Source of the DNA: Pigmentiphaga sp. NML080357
Lineage (GTDB): Bacteria > Pseudomonadota > Gammaproteobacteria > Burkholderiales > Burkholderiaceae_B
Length of the DNA: 64,000 nucleotides
Direction of reading: 5' to 3'
Assembly (NCBI RefSeq): GCF_002188465.1
Contig: NZ_NINW01000045.1
Span: 1-64,000 of the forward strand
The notes under the pieces are model-generated. The model was not told where the DNA came from and searched no databases. It worked only from the letters and a program-made list of their open reading frames with translations. Positions 28,927-38,017 of this stretch are shown in pieces. Position 1 is the stretch's first letter; each line of letters begins with the position of its first letter. The position numbers and the translations under genes were made by a program.

Positions 28927-30324
28927 ATGCATCTACACATCCTCGGCATCTGCGGCACCTTCATGGGCGGCCTGGCGCTGATCGCGCGGGCGGCCGGCCA
29001 TCGCGTCACCGGCTGCGACGCCGGCGTCTATCCGCCCATGAGCACGCAGCTCATGGAGCAAGGCATAGACCTGGTCGAAGGCTACGATGCAGATCAGACC
29101 CGTCTCAAGCCCGATTTGTTCGTGGTGGGGAACGTCGTCAGCCGGGGCAACCCGCTGATGGAAGCCATCCTGAACGAGGGACTGCCCTATGTATCGGGAC
29201 CGCAGTGGCTGGGCGAGCACGTGCTGCCCGGCCATCACGTGCTTGCCGTGGCGGGCACGCACGGCAAGACCACGACGACCTCGATGCTCGCCTGGATCCT
29301 CGAGGCGGCGGGCCTCGCGCCGTCGTTCCTGGTGGGCGGCGTGCCGCAGGACTTCGGCGTCTCGGCCCGGCTCTCGCCGGCGCGGGGCGCCGCACGCCCC
29401 GTGTTCGCGATCGAGGCAGATGAATACGACACGGCTTTTTTCGACAAGCGTTCCAAGTTCGTCCACTATCGGCCCCGCACCGCCATCCTGAACAACCTCG
29501 AATACGATCACGCCGACATCTTCCCCGATCTGGCGGCGATCGAGACCCAATTCCACCACCTGATCCGCACCATTCCCAGCCAGGGCCGCATCGTGGCACC
29601 CACGCACAGCCCGGCGATCGAGCGGGTACTTGCCCGCGGATGCTGGTCCGAAGCGGTCACGTTCGGCGCAGATGGCGTCTGGCAGGCGGGACCGGAGCAA
29701 GCGGACGGATCTTTCGAGGTTGTCCACCGCGGCGCTTCCGTCGGCCGCATCGGCTGGGCGCTGAGCGGCGAGCACAACCGCATGAACGCGCTGGCGGCCA
29801 TGGCCGCCGCGGAGCACGTGGGCGTCGCGCCGGCCGAGGCCGTGGCGGCGCTCGGCCGATTTGCCGGCGTCAAGCGGCGCATGGAACTGCGCGGCACGGT
29901 GAACGGGATACGGGTGTACGACGACTTCGCCCACCACCCCACCGCCATCGCCACGACGCTGGCCGGCCTGCGGACGCGGGCTCCCGATGGACGCATCCTG
30001 GCGGTGCTCGAACCGCGCTCCAATACGATGAAGCTGGGCGCCATGAAGGCCCAGCTCCCCGGGTCGCTGGCGCACGCCGACCTGGTCTTCTGCTTCGGCG
30101 AAAAAGACGGCAAGCATGCCCTTGGCTGGGACCCGGCCGAGGCGCTGGCGCCCCTGGGCGAGCGCGCCAGCGCGTGGTCCGACCTGCCGGCCATGGTCGC
30201 GGCGATCGCCGCCGCGGCCCGGCCTGGGGACCACATCGTGGTCATGAGCAACGGCGGTTTCGGCGGCGTGCATGGCAAGCTGCTGCAGGCGCTGGCCGGC
30301 CGCGGCTCCGGAAGCGACGCATGA
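28927..30324 (+). CDS. mpl: UDP-MurNAc:L-Ala-gamma-D-Glu-mDAP ligase
   Basis: Mpl attaches recycled murein tripeptide to UDP-MurNAc. It starts MHLHILGICGTFMGGLALIARAAGH, whose GICGTFMGG is specific to Mpl rather than MurC. The ATP-binding motif is VAGTHGKTTTTSMLAW (about 108-123). EADEYDTAFFDKRSKF and the C-terminal MSNGGFGGVHGKLL are also typical. 465 aa. With ampD in the same window, two peptidoglycan-recycling functions are present. The next gene overlaps by ATGA. Confidence 0.95.
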   Translation: MHLHILGICGTFMGGLALIARAAGHRVTGCDAGVYPPMSTQLMEQGIDLVEGYDADQTRLKPDLFVVGNVVSRGNPLMEAILNEGLPYVSGPQWLGEHVLPGHHVLAVAGTHGKTTTTSMLAWILEAAGLAPSFLVGGVPQDFGVSARLSPARGAARPVFAIEADEYDTAFFDKRSKFVHYRPRTAILNNLEYDHADIFPDLAAIETQFHHLIRTIPSQGRIVAPTHSPAIERVLARGCWSEAVTFGADGVWQAGPEQADGSFEVVHRGASVGRIGWALSGEHNRMNALAAMAAAEHVGVAPAEAVAALGRFAGVKRRMELRGTVNGIRVYDDFAHHPTAIATTLAGLRTRAPDGRILAVLEPRSNTMKLGAMKAQLPGSLAHADLVFCFGEKDGKHALGWDPAEALAPLGERASAWSDLPAMVAAIAAAARPGDHIVVMSNGGFGGVHGKLLQALAGRGSGSDA

Positions 30325-30929
30325 TTCTCTACCTGCACGGTTTTCGCTCCTCGCCTTCCTCGTACAAGGCACGCCTGCTGGCCCAGGCCATGGCCCGGCG
30401 CGGACGGCAGCGGGAATGGGCCTGCCCGCAGTTGCCGGCCAGCCCGCGCGAGGCGATGGCGCTGGCCGAATCGCTGGCGCGCGACATGCAATCGCACGAC
30501 CGCGCCGCCGGGCGGGAGCTGACCCTGGTCGGCTCGTCGCTGGGCGGCTATTACGCAACCTGGCTGGCCGAACGGCTGGGATGCCGCGCCGCGCTGCTCA
30601 ACCCGGTCGTGCATGCCGCGCGCGACCTGGCCACGCAGGTGGGCGAGCATCGGTCCTACCACGATGACCAGCCCTTCACGTTCACCGCCGCCCACGTGGA
30701 AGAACTGCGGGCCTACGAAGTGGCCCGCATCACCCGGCCCAGCCGCTACTATCTACTGGCGGCCACTGGCGACGAGGTGCTGGACTGGCGCGAGATGCGC
30801 GACCACTACCCGGGCGCGCGGCAGCACATCATCGAGGGCAGCGACCACGGCATCGGCGATTTCGACCGCTACCTGCCCGAGGTCCTGGATTTCGCCGATG
30901 CCGCGAACGACGAATCTTCCCCTGGATAA
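30321..30929 (+). CDS. YqiA-like alpha/beta-hydrolase esterase
   Basis: A 202-aa UPF0227/YqiA-type esterase. It begins MILYLHGFRSSPSSYKARLLAQ. The nucleophile elbow GSSLGGYYATWLAERLG is at about residues 72-88. The DEVLDWREM acid region and the GSDHGIGDFDRYL histidine complete the triad. Its ATG overlaps the mpl stop (ATGA), so it is translationally coupled, and it is followed 6 bases later by the exonuclease gene. The substrate is unknown; E. coli YqiA hydrolyses short acyl esters. Confidence 0.85.
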   Translation: MILYLHGFRSSPSSYKARLLAQAMARRGRQREWACPQLPASPREAMALAESLARDMQSHDRAAGRELTLVGSSLGGYYATWLAERLGCRAALLNPVVHAARDLATQVGEHRSYHDDQPFTFTAAHVEELRAYEVARITRPSRYYLLAATGDEVLDWREMRDHYPGARQHIIEGSDHGIGDFDRYLPEVLDFADAANDESSPG

Positions 30930-30935
30930 CACGCA

Positions 30936-32993
30936 ATGCATGTCCTTTATGAGGATGACGGCGGGTTCAAGGCCGCCACCATCCTGAGCGAAACCGACGC
31001 CAGCCTCCAGGTGGAGGCGGCCAGCGGCAAGCGCAGCAAGATCAAGAAATCCGCGGTCATCGTGCGGTTCGAACAACCCGGCCCCGAGGCGCTGCTCAAG
31101 CAGGCGGAAGCGGCATCGCAGGAACTCGACCTGGAATTCCTCTGGGAATGCGCGCCCAAGGAAGAGTTCGAGATACCGGCGCTGGCCGAGGAATACTACG
31201 GCCACCCTCCCACCCCGGTCGAACAGGCCGCCATGCTGCTGCGCGTACACAGCGCCCCGGTCTACTTTCATCGCCGCGGCAAGGGCAAGTACCGTCCGGC
31301 CCCGCCCGACATCCTCGCTGCCGCGCTGGCCGCGCTCGAGAAAAAGCAGCGCCAGGCCGAGCAGCAGCAGGCCTGGGTGGACGAGATCAAGGCCGGCACG
31401 TTGCCCGAACCGCTGGCCCGGCAGGCCGAGACGCTGCTGTTCAAGCCCGACAAGAACACGCTGGAATGGAAGGCCCTCGACGCCGCCTGCACCCAGCTGC
31501 AGGTGCGGCCCGAGCGGCTGCTGATGAACCTGGGCGCCTTCCCCAGCGCCATCGCCATCCACAAGCGCCGCTTCTACACCCAGCATTTCCCGCGCGGCAC
31601 GGGATTCGCGCCGGCCGAGGTCCCGCCCGTCGCGCGCGACCTGCCGCTGGCCGAGGTGGAAGCCTACTCGGTGGACGACATCACCACCACCGAGATCGAC
31701 GACGCCCTGTCGGTGCAGCAGCAGGACGACGGCACGCTGCGCGTGGGCATCCACATCGCCGCGCCCGGGCTGGCCGTCACGCGCGACAGCGGGCTGGACG
31801 CCCTGGCGCGCGCGCGCATGTCCACGGTGTACATGCCCGGCGCCAAGATCCCCATGCAGCCGGACGAGGTCATCGAAGCGTTCTCGCTGGACGCCGGCAA
31901 GCCCGTGCCGGCCGTCTCGCTGTACGTCGTCGCCGACCCCGACACCGGCGAGGTGCTGTCGCACGAGTCGCGCATCGAACGCATCGTCGTGCGCGAGAAC
32001 CTGCGCCACAACATCCTGGACGACCTGGTCGGCGAAGCGCAGCTCGACGACCCGGCCGCCGACGTGCCTTACGGCCACGTGTTCCGGCCGCTCTGGCGCC
32101 TGGCCAAGGCCTTGTCCGCCAGGCGCGACGAGGTGCGCGGCAAGCCGGAATCGAACAACAGGACCGATTTCAGCTTCTACGTGGACGGCGACCCCGACCG
32201 GCCCGACGAGGCCCGGGTCCGCATCGAGCAGCGCAAGCGCAACGCTCCGCTGGACCGCCTGGTGGCCGAATACATGATATTGGCCAATAGCCTGTGGGGC
32301 GGGCTGCTGGCATCCTGCGGCGTGCCGGGCATCTATCGTTCCCAGCAGATGGGCCGCGTGCGCATGGGGACGGCGGCCGCGCCCCACGACTCCATAGGCG
32401 TGCCCCAGTATGCATGGTGCACCTCGCCGCTGCGGCGCTACGTGGACCTCGTCAACCAGGGCCAGCTGATCGCGGCCATCGACCATGGCGTATCGGCGCG
32501 CCTGGTGGCGCCGTTCAAGCCTCGCGAGGCCGACCTGTACGCGATCATCAGCGCCTTCGAGGCCAAGTACGGCGCTTATGCCGACTTCCAGCAAGCCATG
32601 GAACGGTTCTGGTGCCTGCGATGGCTCAAGCAGGAAGGCCTGCGCCGGGTGGAAGCAGTGGTGCTGCGCGAGGACCTGGTCAGGCTCAGGGACGCCCCGT
32701 TCTATACGCGCGTGGGCACCCTGCCCGACCTGGAGCGGGGCCGGCACGTCATGCTGGAGATCATGGGCGACGACGAACTGGACCTGAGCCTGGACTGCCG
32801 CTTCCTGGATGTGGTGGAGGCCGCGGCCGGCGACGAGGACATCGAGGACGAACCGTCCGGCCAGGATGGCGCGGAAGTAGCCGAAGTGGACGCCGCGGAC
32901 GGTCCCGATCCCGCGGATGCGCGCCTGGACGGCGGCTCGGCCGAGACCGCCCCGGCCTCCGGCGAACCGGGGGAAGATCCCCCCGCTTCCTGA
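30936..32993 (+). CDS. RNase II/R-family exoribonuclease (RNB domain)
   Basis: A 685-aa 3'-5' exoribonuclease. The RNB catalytic core has the metal-binding aspartates in SVDDITTTEIDDALSV (about 245-260) and the HIAAPGLAV, YMPGAKIPMQPDEV and RNAPLDRLVAEYMILAN blocks. YAWCTSPLRRYVDLVNQGQL (about 490-510) is the strongly conserved end of the domain. The N-terminal 200 residues lack the usual cold-shock domains, and the C-terminus is a long acidic tail (about 630-685) rather than an S1 domain. This matches the shorter beta-proteobacterial RNase II-like group. Confidence 0.9.
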   Translation: MHVLYEDDGGFKAATILSETDASLQVEAASGKRSKIKKSAVIVRFEQPGPEALLKQAEAASQELDLEFLWECAPKEEFEIPALAEEYYGHPPTPVEQAAMLLRVHSAPVYFHRRGKGKYRPAPPDILAAALAALEKKQRQAEQQQAWVDEIKAGTLPEPLARQAETLLFKPDKNTLEWKALDAACTQLQVRPERLLMNLGAFPSAIAIHKRRFYTQHFPRGTGFAPAEVPPVARDLPLAEVEAYSVDDITTTEIDDALSVQQQDDGTLRVGIHIAAPGLAVTRDSGLDALARARMSTVYMPGAKIPMQPDEVIEAFSLDAGKPVPAVSLYVVADPDTGEVLSHESRIERIVVRENLRHNILDDLVGEAQLDDPAADVPYGHVFRPLWRLAKALSARRDEVRGKPESNNRTDFSFYVDGDPDRPDEARVRIEQRKRNAPLDRLVAEYMILANSLWGGLLASCGVPGIYRSQQMGRVRMGTAAAPHDSIGVPQYAWCTSPLRRYVDLVNQGQLIAAIDHGVSARLVAPFKPREADLYAIISAFEAKYGAYADFQQAMERFWCLRWLKQEGLRRVEAVVLREDLVRLRDAPFYTRVGTLPDLERGRHVMLEIMGDDELDLSLDCRFLDVVEAAAGDEDIEDEPSGQDGAEVAEVDAADGPDPADARLDGGSAETAPASGEPGEDPPAS

Positions 32994-33003
32994 CGGGCCG
33001 GTA

Positions 33004-33657
33004 TCAGGCCGCCGCGTCCTGGCGCGAGCGGATCAGCCGCAGCACGTTGTTGCTGAGGCGGGCGTGATGGTTGCGCATGGCGTTGTACGCGCCCTCGCTG
33101 TCGCCGCTCAGGATGGCCTTGACGATGGGTTCGTGCTCGTCGTGCGACACCGTGAGCCTATCGTGCACCTGCGCCTGGGCCTGGCGGAACGGAGCCAGGC
33201 GCTCGCGCAGGTCGGCCACCATGTCGGCCAGCACTTCGTTGTGCGCGCCGGCCAGGATCAAGGCATGGAACTGCCGGTTGTTGTCCAGGTAGCCCACGGT
33301 ATCCCCCTTCTCGGCGAAACCGGCGCTCTGCTCGTAGATGAACTCGAGCTCCTTCTTTTCCATCGCCGTCATGCATTCGGCGGCGCGGCGCGCGCACAAG
33401 GCCTCCAGCTCGCAGTCGGCCTCGAGCAGCTTGGCCAGCTCCTTGACGCCGATGGAAGCCACCACTACGCCTCGCCGCGGCATCACCTCGACCAGCCCCC
33501 GGCTTCCCAGTTCGCGCAAGGCCTCGCGGATAGGCGTGCGGGAGACGTTGAATTTCTCGGCCAGCGACCGCTCCTCGAGCTTGCTGCCCGGCGGGTAGGT
33601 GCCGTCGATGATCTGCTCGGCCAGCAGCTTGGAAATCCTGGAAGAAATCGTAGACAT
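33004..33657 (-). CDS. GntR/FCD-family regulator (catabolic island 1)
   Basis: A 217-aa FadR-subfamily transcription factor. The N-terminal winged helix spans about residues 6-65 (ERSLAEKFNVSRTPIREALRELGSRGLVEVMPRRG). The FCD effector domain follows with metal-type residues in DNNRQFHALILAGAHNEVL and SHDEHEPIVKAILSGD. The start at 33657 is preferred because AGG lies upstream; a GTG at 33693 is possible. It ends the minus-strand cluster 33004-37334 and likely controls the divergent promoters around 37475. The effector is unknown. Confidence 0.88.
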   Translation of the reverse strand: MSTISSRISKLLAEQIIDGTYPPGSKLEERSLAEKFNVSRTPIREALRELGSRGLVEVMPRRGVVVASIGVKELAKLLEADCELEALCARRAAECMTAMEKKELEFIYEQSAGFAEKGDTVGYLDNNRQFHALILAGAHNEVLADMVADLRERLAPFRQAQAQVHDRLTVSHDEHEPIVKAILSGDSEGAYNAMRNHHARLSNNVLRLIRSRQDAAA

Positions 33658-33689
33658 GACTACCTGGTTAGTCTGGAACGCATGCGTCG

Positions 33690-34106
33690 TCACGGTCGGG
33701 GCCGCCAGGCCACCGCTTTCATCTCGACGACCATATCGGGACGCGGAAGCGCGCTGACCGCAACCGTGGTGCGCGCCGGACCGCCTGCCTCGAAATACTC
33801 GCCGTATACCGCATTGTATTTCGGGAAATCCTGCATATCGGTCAGGAATACCAGGATGTCTACGCAGTCGGCCAGGTCCGCGCCTGCCTCGGCCAGGGTG
33901 GCACGCACGTTCTCGATTACCACCCGGGTCTGCACCTCGACGTCGCGCGTCACGCTGCCATCGGCATGCCGCGTCGTGCCGGCGATGGAACCGTCCGGCA
34001 TCCGGGCGCTGATGCCCGACAAGTAGATGAAGTCGCCCACCCGCTTGAAGGGAGGATATTTGCCCAGCGGCTGGGCGCGGGTGGACAGCGTCGCGGAATC
34101 ACTCAT
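33690..34106 (-). CDS. RidA-family deaminase, 2-aminomuconate deaminase-like
   Basis: A 138-aa YjgF/RidA protein. It contains GKYPPFKRVGDFIYLSGIS, the trimer-interface and active-site region TRVVIENVRATLAEAGADLADCVDILVFLTDMQDF, and YFEAGGPARTTVAVSALPRPDMVVEMKAVAW with the conserved Arg and Glu. The KYPPFKRVGD start resembles 2-aminomuconate deaminases (NbaF/AmnD type) more than housekeeping RidA. Its neighbours, a flavin monooxygenase and an arylformamidase-like hydrolase, fit a role in an aromatic amine or N-heterocycle pathway. Confidence 0.82.
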   Translation of the reverse strand: MSDSATLSTRAQPLGKYPPFKRVGDFIYLSGISARMPDGSIAGTTRHADGSVTRDVEVQTRVVIENVRATLAEAGADLADCVDILVFLTDMQDFPKYNAVYGEYFEAGGPARTTVAVSALPRPDMVVEMKAVAWRPRP

Positions 34107-34194
34107 GGCGAATCTCTGAAGGAAAAGGGAAAACAAGGAGGGGCGGCGGGGCTCGGCGGATCATGGCCTCGGCCGCCCGGCAAAAAGGGCGCGC

Positions 34195-35112
34195 TCAGGG
34201 GACGCTGCGGAAGAAATCCAGGATCTCGCGGCCCAGCGACTCCTCGCCGCTATCGAAGTGGGCGACGATGGACGTATGGTTGTGCCGCATCAGTTGCACG
34301 AAACGGGGCACGTAGCCCCGCGCCTGGGCCAGCCGCTGGCAGAACTCCAGCCCGTACAGGTCCAGGTAGGGGTTTTCGTATTGCGCGATGGCGACCATGA
34401 CCGGCAGGTCGGAGGCGGCGGCATGCGCCATGGGAGAGTCGGCCTCGTAGCGGGACGCGTCGCTGCCGAAGTAGGCCTCGACGGCCTTCGCGTTCGGATT
34501 CCCCGGCAGCGTATCGGCCTTCAGGCGCGCACTGACGAGAACCGCGCCGCGCACGCCTGGATCGGGAGCATAGCCGCGGCGGGGATCGAAGCAATAGGTG
34601 GCCACGTGCGTGCCGCCCGCGGAATGGCCGATCAGGAACATGCGGCGCGGGTTGCCGCCGAACTCGCCCACGCGGCGGGCCAGCCAGCGCACGGCCGCGG
34701 CCACGTCGTCGGCGCCGCCCGGAAACGGCGCCTCGGCGGCCAGGCGGTATTCCATGTTGACCGCCACCAGGCCCTGGCGCGCGAACCAGTACGAGACGTT
34801 GTCGTAGATATGGCCATTGGCGCTCTTGGAACCGCGAATGAACGCCCCGCCGTGGACAAAGACCGCGACATCGGCGTTGCGCGCGCCATCGGGCGTGAAC
34901 ACGTCCAGCACCTGCCGGGCGCTGCCGCCATAAGGCAGGTCGCGCGCGACCGCGATGCCCTCCTTGGGGGCGGCGGCGACCAGCGGCGTATACATCTGCA
35001 CGACCCGATCGCGAAACCGGTTGATGTCGGTGCCCCAGACGGGGCCTGCGCGCTCCAGTTCGGCGGCCTGCTCCGGCGGCAGGCTGCCCAGCGTGCGGGT
35101 GGGATCGATCAT
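34195..35112 (-). CDS. Arylformamidase-like alpha/beta hydrolase
   Basis: A 305-aa hydrolase of the HSL/kynurenine-formamidase-like group. The oxyanion motif is FVHGGAFIRG (about 87-96). The nucleophile elbow is GHSAGGTHVA (about 162-171). The acid is probably in QYENPYLDLYG and the His in HNHTSIVAHF, a pattern like arylformamidases. The start is the ATG at 35112 (MIDPTRTLGSLPPEQ), 7 bases after the monooxygenase stop, so the two are coupled. An amide or ester ring-cleavage product is the likely substrate; this is inferred from context. Confidence 0.78.
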   Translation of the reverse strand: MIDPTRTLGSLPPEQAAELERAGPVWGTDINRFRDRVVQMYTPLVAAAPKEGIAVARDLPYGGSARQVLDVFTPDGARNADVAVFVHGGAFIRGSKSANGHIYDNVSYWFARQGLVAVNMEYRLAAEAPFPGGADDVAAAVRWLARRVGEFGGNPRRMFLIGHSAGGTHVATYCFDPRRGYAPDPGVRGAVLVSARLKADTLPGNPNAKAVEAYFGSDASRYEADSPMAHAAASDLPVMVAIAQYENPYLDLYGLEFCQRLAQARGYVPRFVQLMRHNHTSIVAHFDSGEESLGREILDFFRSVP

Positions 35113-35119
35113 GTCATCC

Positions 35120-36343
35120 TCAAGTGATCGCGTTGGCGGTTTCCAGGCTCTCCAGCAGCGACGCGCGGCGCATGTACTGCCGCGCGCCGGCCGGATCGTC
35201 CGCGGTGCGAGCCAGCTCTTCGAATTTTTCCTGGCGGCTGCGCTCGTCCTTTTCTTCCAGCATTTTCTTGTTGGCGATGGTCTGCGCCTGCACGAATGCC
35301 ACCGCGGCATGGCGCCGCTGGCGGCTGTAGAGGTCCAGCAGCGCATCGTCCGCGCCGCGCGTCAGCACCGCGCCCAGCTTGCCGGCAAGATTGACGGCGT
35401 CGTGGATGCCGCCGTTCATGCCCATGCCGCCGATGGGATTGTTGACGTGCGCGGCGTCCCCGGCCAGCAGCACCCGCCCGCGGCGGAAGGTCTGCGCCAC
35501 GCGCTGGTTCACGCCGTACACGTTGCAATAGGCGACCTCGTAGCGGCCGGCCTTGGGAAAGAATTTCTGCAGGCGGGCCTCAACGCCCGCTTCGCTGAGC
35601 GCTTCCTCTTCGGTTTCGTCCACGCGCGTGGGAAAGATGGCGCGCCACAACCCCTCGCCGTCCTCGCCCCGCACCTTGAAGAGGTTGCACCATTCGTCGG
35701 GATCGGAGAAGTAGTTGCGGTAGGCGTAATCGGGATGCGCCCGCTGGAAATCGAAAGTGGTGGCGATCTTGATGAATCGCTCCTGGTAGGTGAAGCCCTC
35801 GAAAGCGATGTCGGCCGCCTTGCGCACCGTGCTGCGGCCGCCGTCGGCGCCGATGAGATAGGCGCCTCGATAGCGCCGGATGCCATCGGGCCCGCTCGCC
35901 GCGATCTCCACATAATCGGCGTGCTGTTCGATGTGGGTCACCGCGTGGCCGTAGCGCACGTCGAAATCCGACTCATTGGCGTATTGCTCGGCGATGTCGT
36001 GCGTCAGCTTGTACTGCTCGTACTGCAGCACGAACGGAAACTTGAATACGTCCGCCAACCGGCGCAGGTCGAACTCGGCGATGAGCTTGCCGCTGACCCG
36101 GTCCCGGTATTGGTAGGTCTCCGAGACGAGGCCGCGCGGAACGATGGCGCGCGTGACGTCCAGCTCGTCCAGCATCGCCAGCGTGGTCGGATGGATGGAA
36201 GCCGCGCGCTGGTCCTTGACGGGACCGGGCTCCTGCTCGAACACCGTCACCGGGATGCCCTGCCTGTTCAACGCCAGCGCGCAGACCATGCCCACGGGTC
36301 CGGCGCCGACGATAAGCACGCGCTGCTTGTCTTTCTGCGTCAT
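35120..36343 (-). CDS. FAD-dependent aromatic monooxygenase (class A)
   Basis: A 407-aa single-component flavoprotein hydroxylase of the PHBH/MhpA type. The N-terminal dinucleotide site is VLIVGAGPVGMVCALAL (about 9-25). The middle DG motif is LIGADGGRSTVRKAA (about 163-177). The GD motif is RVLLAGDAAHVNNPIGGMGMNGGIHDAVNLAGKL (about 285-318). These bind FAD and NAD(P)H for ring hydroxylation. It lies between the hydrolase and the Bug receptor in one minus-strand unit. The substrate is unknown. Confidence 0.88.
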   Translation of the reverse strand: MTQKDKQRVLIVGAGPVGMVCALALNRQGIPVTVFEQEPGPVKDQRAASIHPTTLAMLDELDVTRAIVPRGLVSETYQYRDRVSGKLIAEFDLRRLADVFKFPFVLQYEQYKLTHDIAEQYANESDFDVRYGHAVTHIEQHADYVEIAASGPDGIRRYRGAYLIGADGGRSTVRKAADIAFEGFTYQERFIKIATTFDFQRAHPDYAYRNYFSDPDEWCNLFKVRGEDGEGLWRAIFPTRVDETEEEALSEAGVEARLQKFFPKAGRYEVAYCNVYGVNQRVAQTFRRGRVLLAGDAAHVNNPIGGMGMNGGIHDAVNLAGKLGAVLTRGADDALLDLYSRQRRHAAVAFVQAQTIANKKMLEEKDERSRQEKFEELARTADDPAGARQYMRRASLLESLETANAIT

Positions 36344-36356
36344 GGTGCTCGTCTCC

Positions 36357-37334
36357 TCACTCCGGCCTGATGCCGGCCATTTCGATTACGGGTTTCCAGG
36401 CGGCGATATCGCGCTGGATGCGTTCGGCGAACTGCTCTTTGGCCTCGGGCAGCGGAGTGATGCCCACGTCCTCGAGTTTTTTCCGGAATGCCGGATCCGC
36501 CTGGGCGGCCAGCACCGCGGCCGATATCTTGTCCACCACGTCCGCCGGCATGCCCGCCGGCCCCAAGAGGCCATTCCAGGTCTCGACCACGGGGATCCCG
36601 GGCAGCGATTCGGCCAGCGCCGGCACGGCGGGCAACTGCTTGACCCGGTTCTTGCTCGACACGCCCAGCAGCCGGACGCGGGCGTCGGCGGCATAGGGCA
36701 CGACCTCGGAGAGGTTGCCCGAATACATGTCGATCTGCCCCGCCACCACGTCGCCCAGCGCGAGCGACGCGCCCTTGTACGGCACCTCCACCACGTCGAT
36801 GCCTGCGTACTTGGCGAAGACCAGCCCGGACAGGTGCGTGAGGCCGCCGACGCCGGCGTTGCCCATGTTCAGCTTGCCGGGATTGCGCTTGGCATAGGCC
36901 ACCAGCTCCTGCACGTCGCGCGCAGGCACGCGCGCATTGACAGTGATTACGAACGGGTTGCCCCCCACGTTGGCGATGGGCACGAAATCCTTGACGGGGT
37001 CATAGCGGATCTTGTTGGTGAAGGGCGCCGTGGATATCTGGGTCAGCGTGCCCATGAACAGGGTGTAGCCGTCGGCGGGCGAACGCGCCACGAACTCCGC
37101 CGCGATCAGGCCCGCCGCGCCGGCCTTGTTGTCCACCACCACGGGCGACTGGAACGCCTTGGCCAGGCGTTCGCCGATCAGGCGCGCCATCAGGTCGGTG
37201 TTCCCCCCGGGTGCATACGGCACCACGATAGTGATGGGCCGTACCGGCCATGGTGCCGCGGTGGCCGACGCCCCCGCCGTTGCGGACACGGCCAATGCCG
37301 CTGCCGCCACGAAAGACCTGAGTTGCTTTCCCAT
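36357..37334 (-). CDS. Bug/TctC-family TTT substrate-binding protein
   Basis: A 325-aa periplasmic receptor with a signal peptide (AAALAVSATAGASATAAPWP). Family text includes WPVRPITIVVPYAPGGNTDLMARL, VVVDNKAGAAGLIAAEFVA, VVEVPYKGASLALGDVVAGQI and a C-terminal AAWKPVIEMAGIRPE. It leads the minus-strand catabolic unit, so its ligand is probably the aromatic substrate of that unit. No TctAB partner is present in the window. A likely operator lies upstream at 37475-37482. Confidence 0.92.
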   Translation of the reverse strand: MGKQLRSFVAAAALAVSATAGASATAAPWPVRPITIVVPYAPGGNTDLMARLIGERLAKAFQSPVVVDNKAGAAGLIAAEFVARSPADGYTLFMGTLTQISTAPFTNKIRYDPVKDFVPIANVGGNPFVITVNARVPARDVQELVAYAKRNPGKLNMGNAGVGGLTHLSGLVFAKYAGIDVVEVPYKGASLALGDVVAGQIDMYSGNLSEVVPYAADARVRLLGVSSKNRVKQLPAVPALAESLPGIPVVETWNGLLGPAGMPADVVDKISAAVLAAQADPAFRKKLEDVGITPLPEAKEQFAERIQRDIAAWKPVIEMAGIRPE

Positions 37335-37550
37335 GCTGAGCTCCCGATTGGTTAGATGGCCGGCGGGCGCGGCTGCGCCCAGGTACCGACCACACGCGGC
37401 ATCCCATGCAACTTACATGCCAAAATTACGTTAGGTATTCACATAACAATTAATAAAAATCAATTTTTGTATTTGGTATACCTGTAATATAAAATGGAAC
37501 ACCAACAAATGGAAAGCCCCATCTCTCGCCCCTCACCACCAGGAGATCTC
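37335..37550. promoter_or_regulatory. Divergent promoter region with GGTATACC palindrome
   Basis: An AT-rich stretch (37420-37500) stands out from its surroundings. For the plus-strand VOC gene, TTGTAT (37467-37472), 17 bases and TAAAAT (37490-37495) form a promoter. Between the boxes lies the 8-bp palindrome GGTATACC (37475-37482) in the context TTTGGTATACCTG, the type of site bound by FCD GntR proteins. The nearby GntR at 33004 is the natural candidate. The minus-strand Bug receptor starts about 100 bases away. Confidence 0.55.
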
Positions 37551-37955
37551 ATGGAAAAACTCAGGCATATCGCCCTCTCGGTCGAAGATCCCGAAGCCGC
37601 GGCGCAATTCTTCGAACAGGCCTTCGGCATGCGGCGTGCCGGCAAGGCCATGCGTGGCATCTATATGACGGACGGCGTGATGAACGTCGCGCTGCTCAAC
37701 TTCGCCGACGAAACGGTGCCCGGCTACGCCGGCCTGAAGGACGTGCGGGGCGTGATCCACTTCGGCATGTGGGTCGACAACCTCGAGGAAGCGGAGAAAC
37801 GCATCACCCAGGCTGGCGGCACCTACCTGACGGGGCGCAAGGAGACCGACCCCAACGTGTTCTACGAGGTCAAATACCGGATGCCGGACGGGACGGTCTT
37901 CGACATCACGGAAAATGGGTGGAAAGGCGCCGTGAAGGAAGTCACCCCCGCCTGA
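37551..37955 (+). CDS. VOC/glyoxalase-superfamily protein
   Basis: A 134-aa protein of the vicinal-oxygen-chelate fold, built as two beta-alpha-beta-beta-beta units. It begins MEKLRHIALSVEDPEAAAQFFEQAFGMR, with the first metal-ligand His in RHIALSV. VRGVIHFGMWVDNLEEAEKRI carries a second His, and DGTVFDITENGW a possible ligand. The start at 37551 has AGGAG seven bases upstream. It could be a small lyase, isomerase or dioxygenase; the sequence does not say which. It is the first gene of the plus-strand arm of island 1. Confidence 0.8.
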   Translation: MEKLRHIALSVEDPEAAAQFFEQAFGMRRAGKAMRGIYMTDGVMNVALLNFADETVPGYAGLKDVRGVIHFGMWVDNLEEAEKRITQAGGTYLTGRKETDPNVFYEVKYRMPDGTVFDITENGWKGAVKEVTPA

Positions 37956-38017
37956 CCATTCATGGCCGCGCCGTGGCCGCCCGGCGCGGCGGCCCGCGAA
38001 CATTCCAGGAAGCGTTC

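Noticed and set aside
33690-34106. Housekeeping RidA
   Set aside because: The N-terminal GKYPPFKRVGD and its catabolic neighbours fit the 2-aminomuconate deaminase-like group better, though the assignment is not certain.
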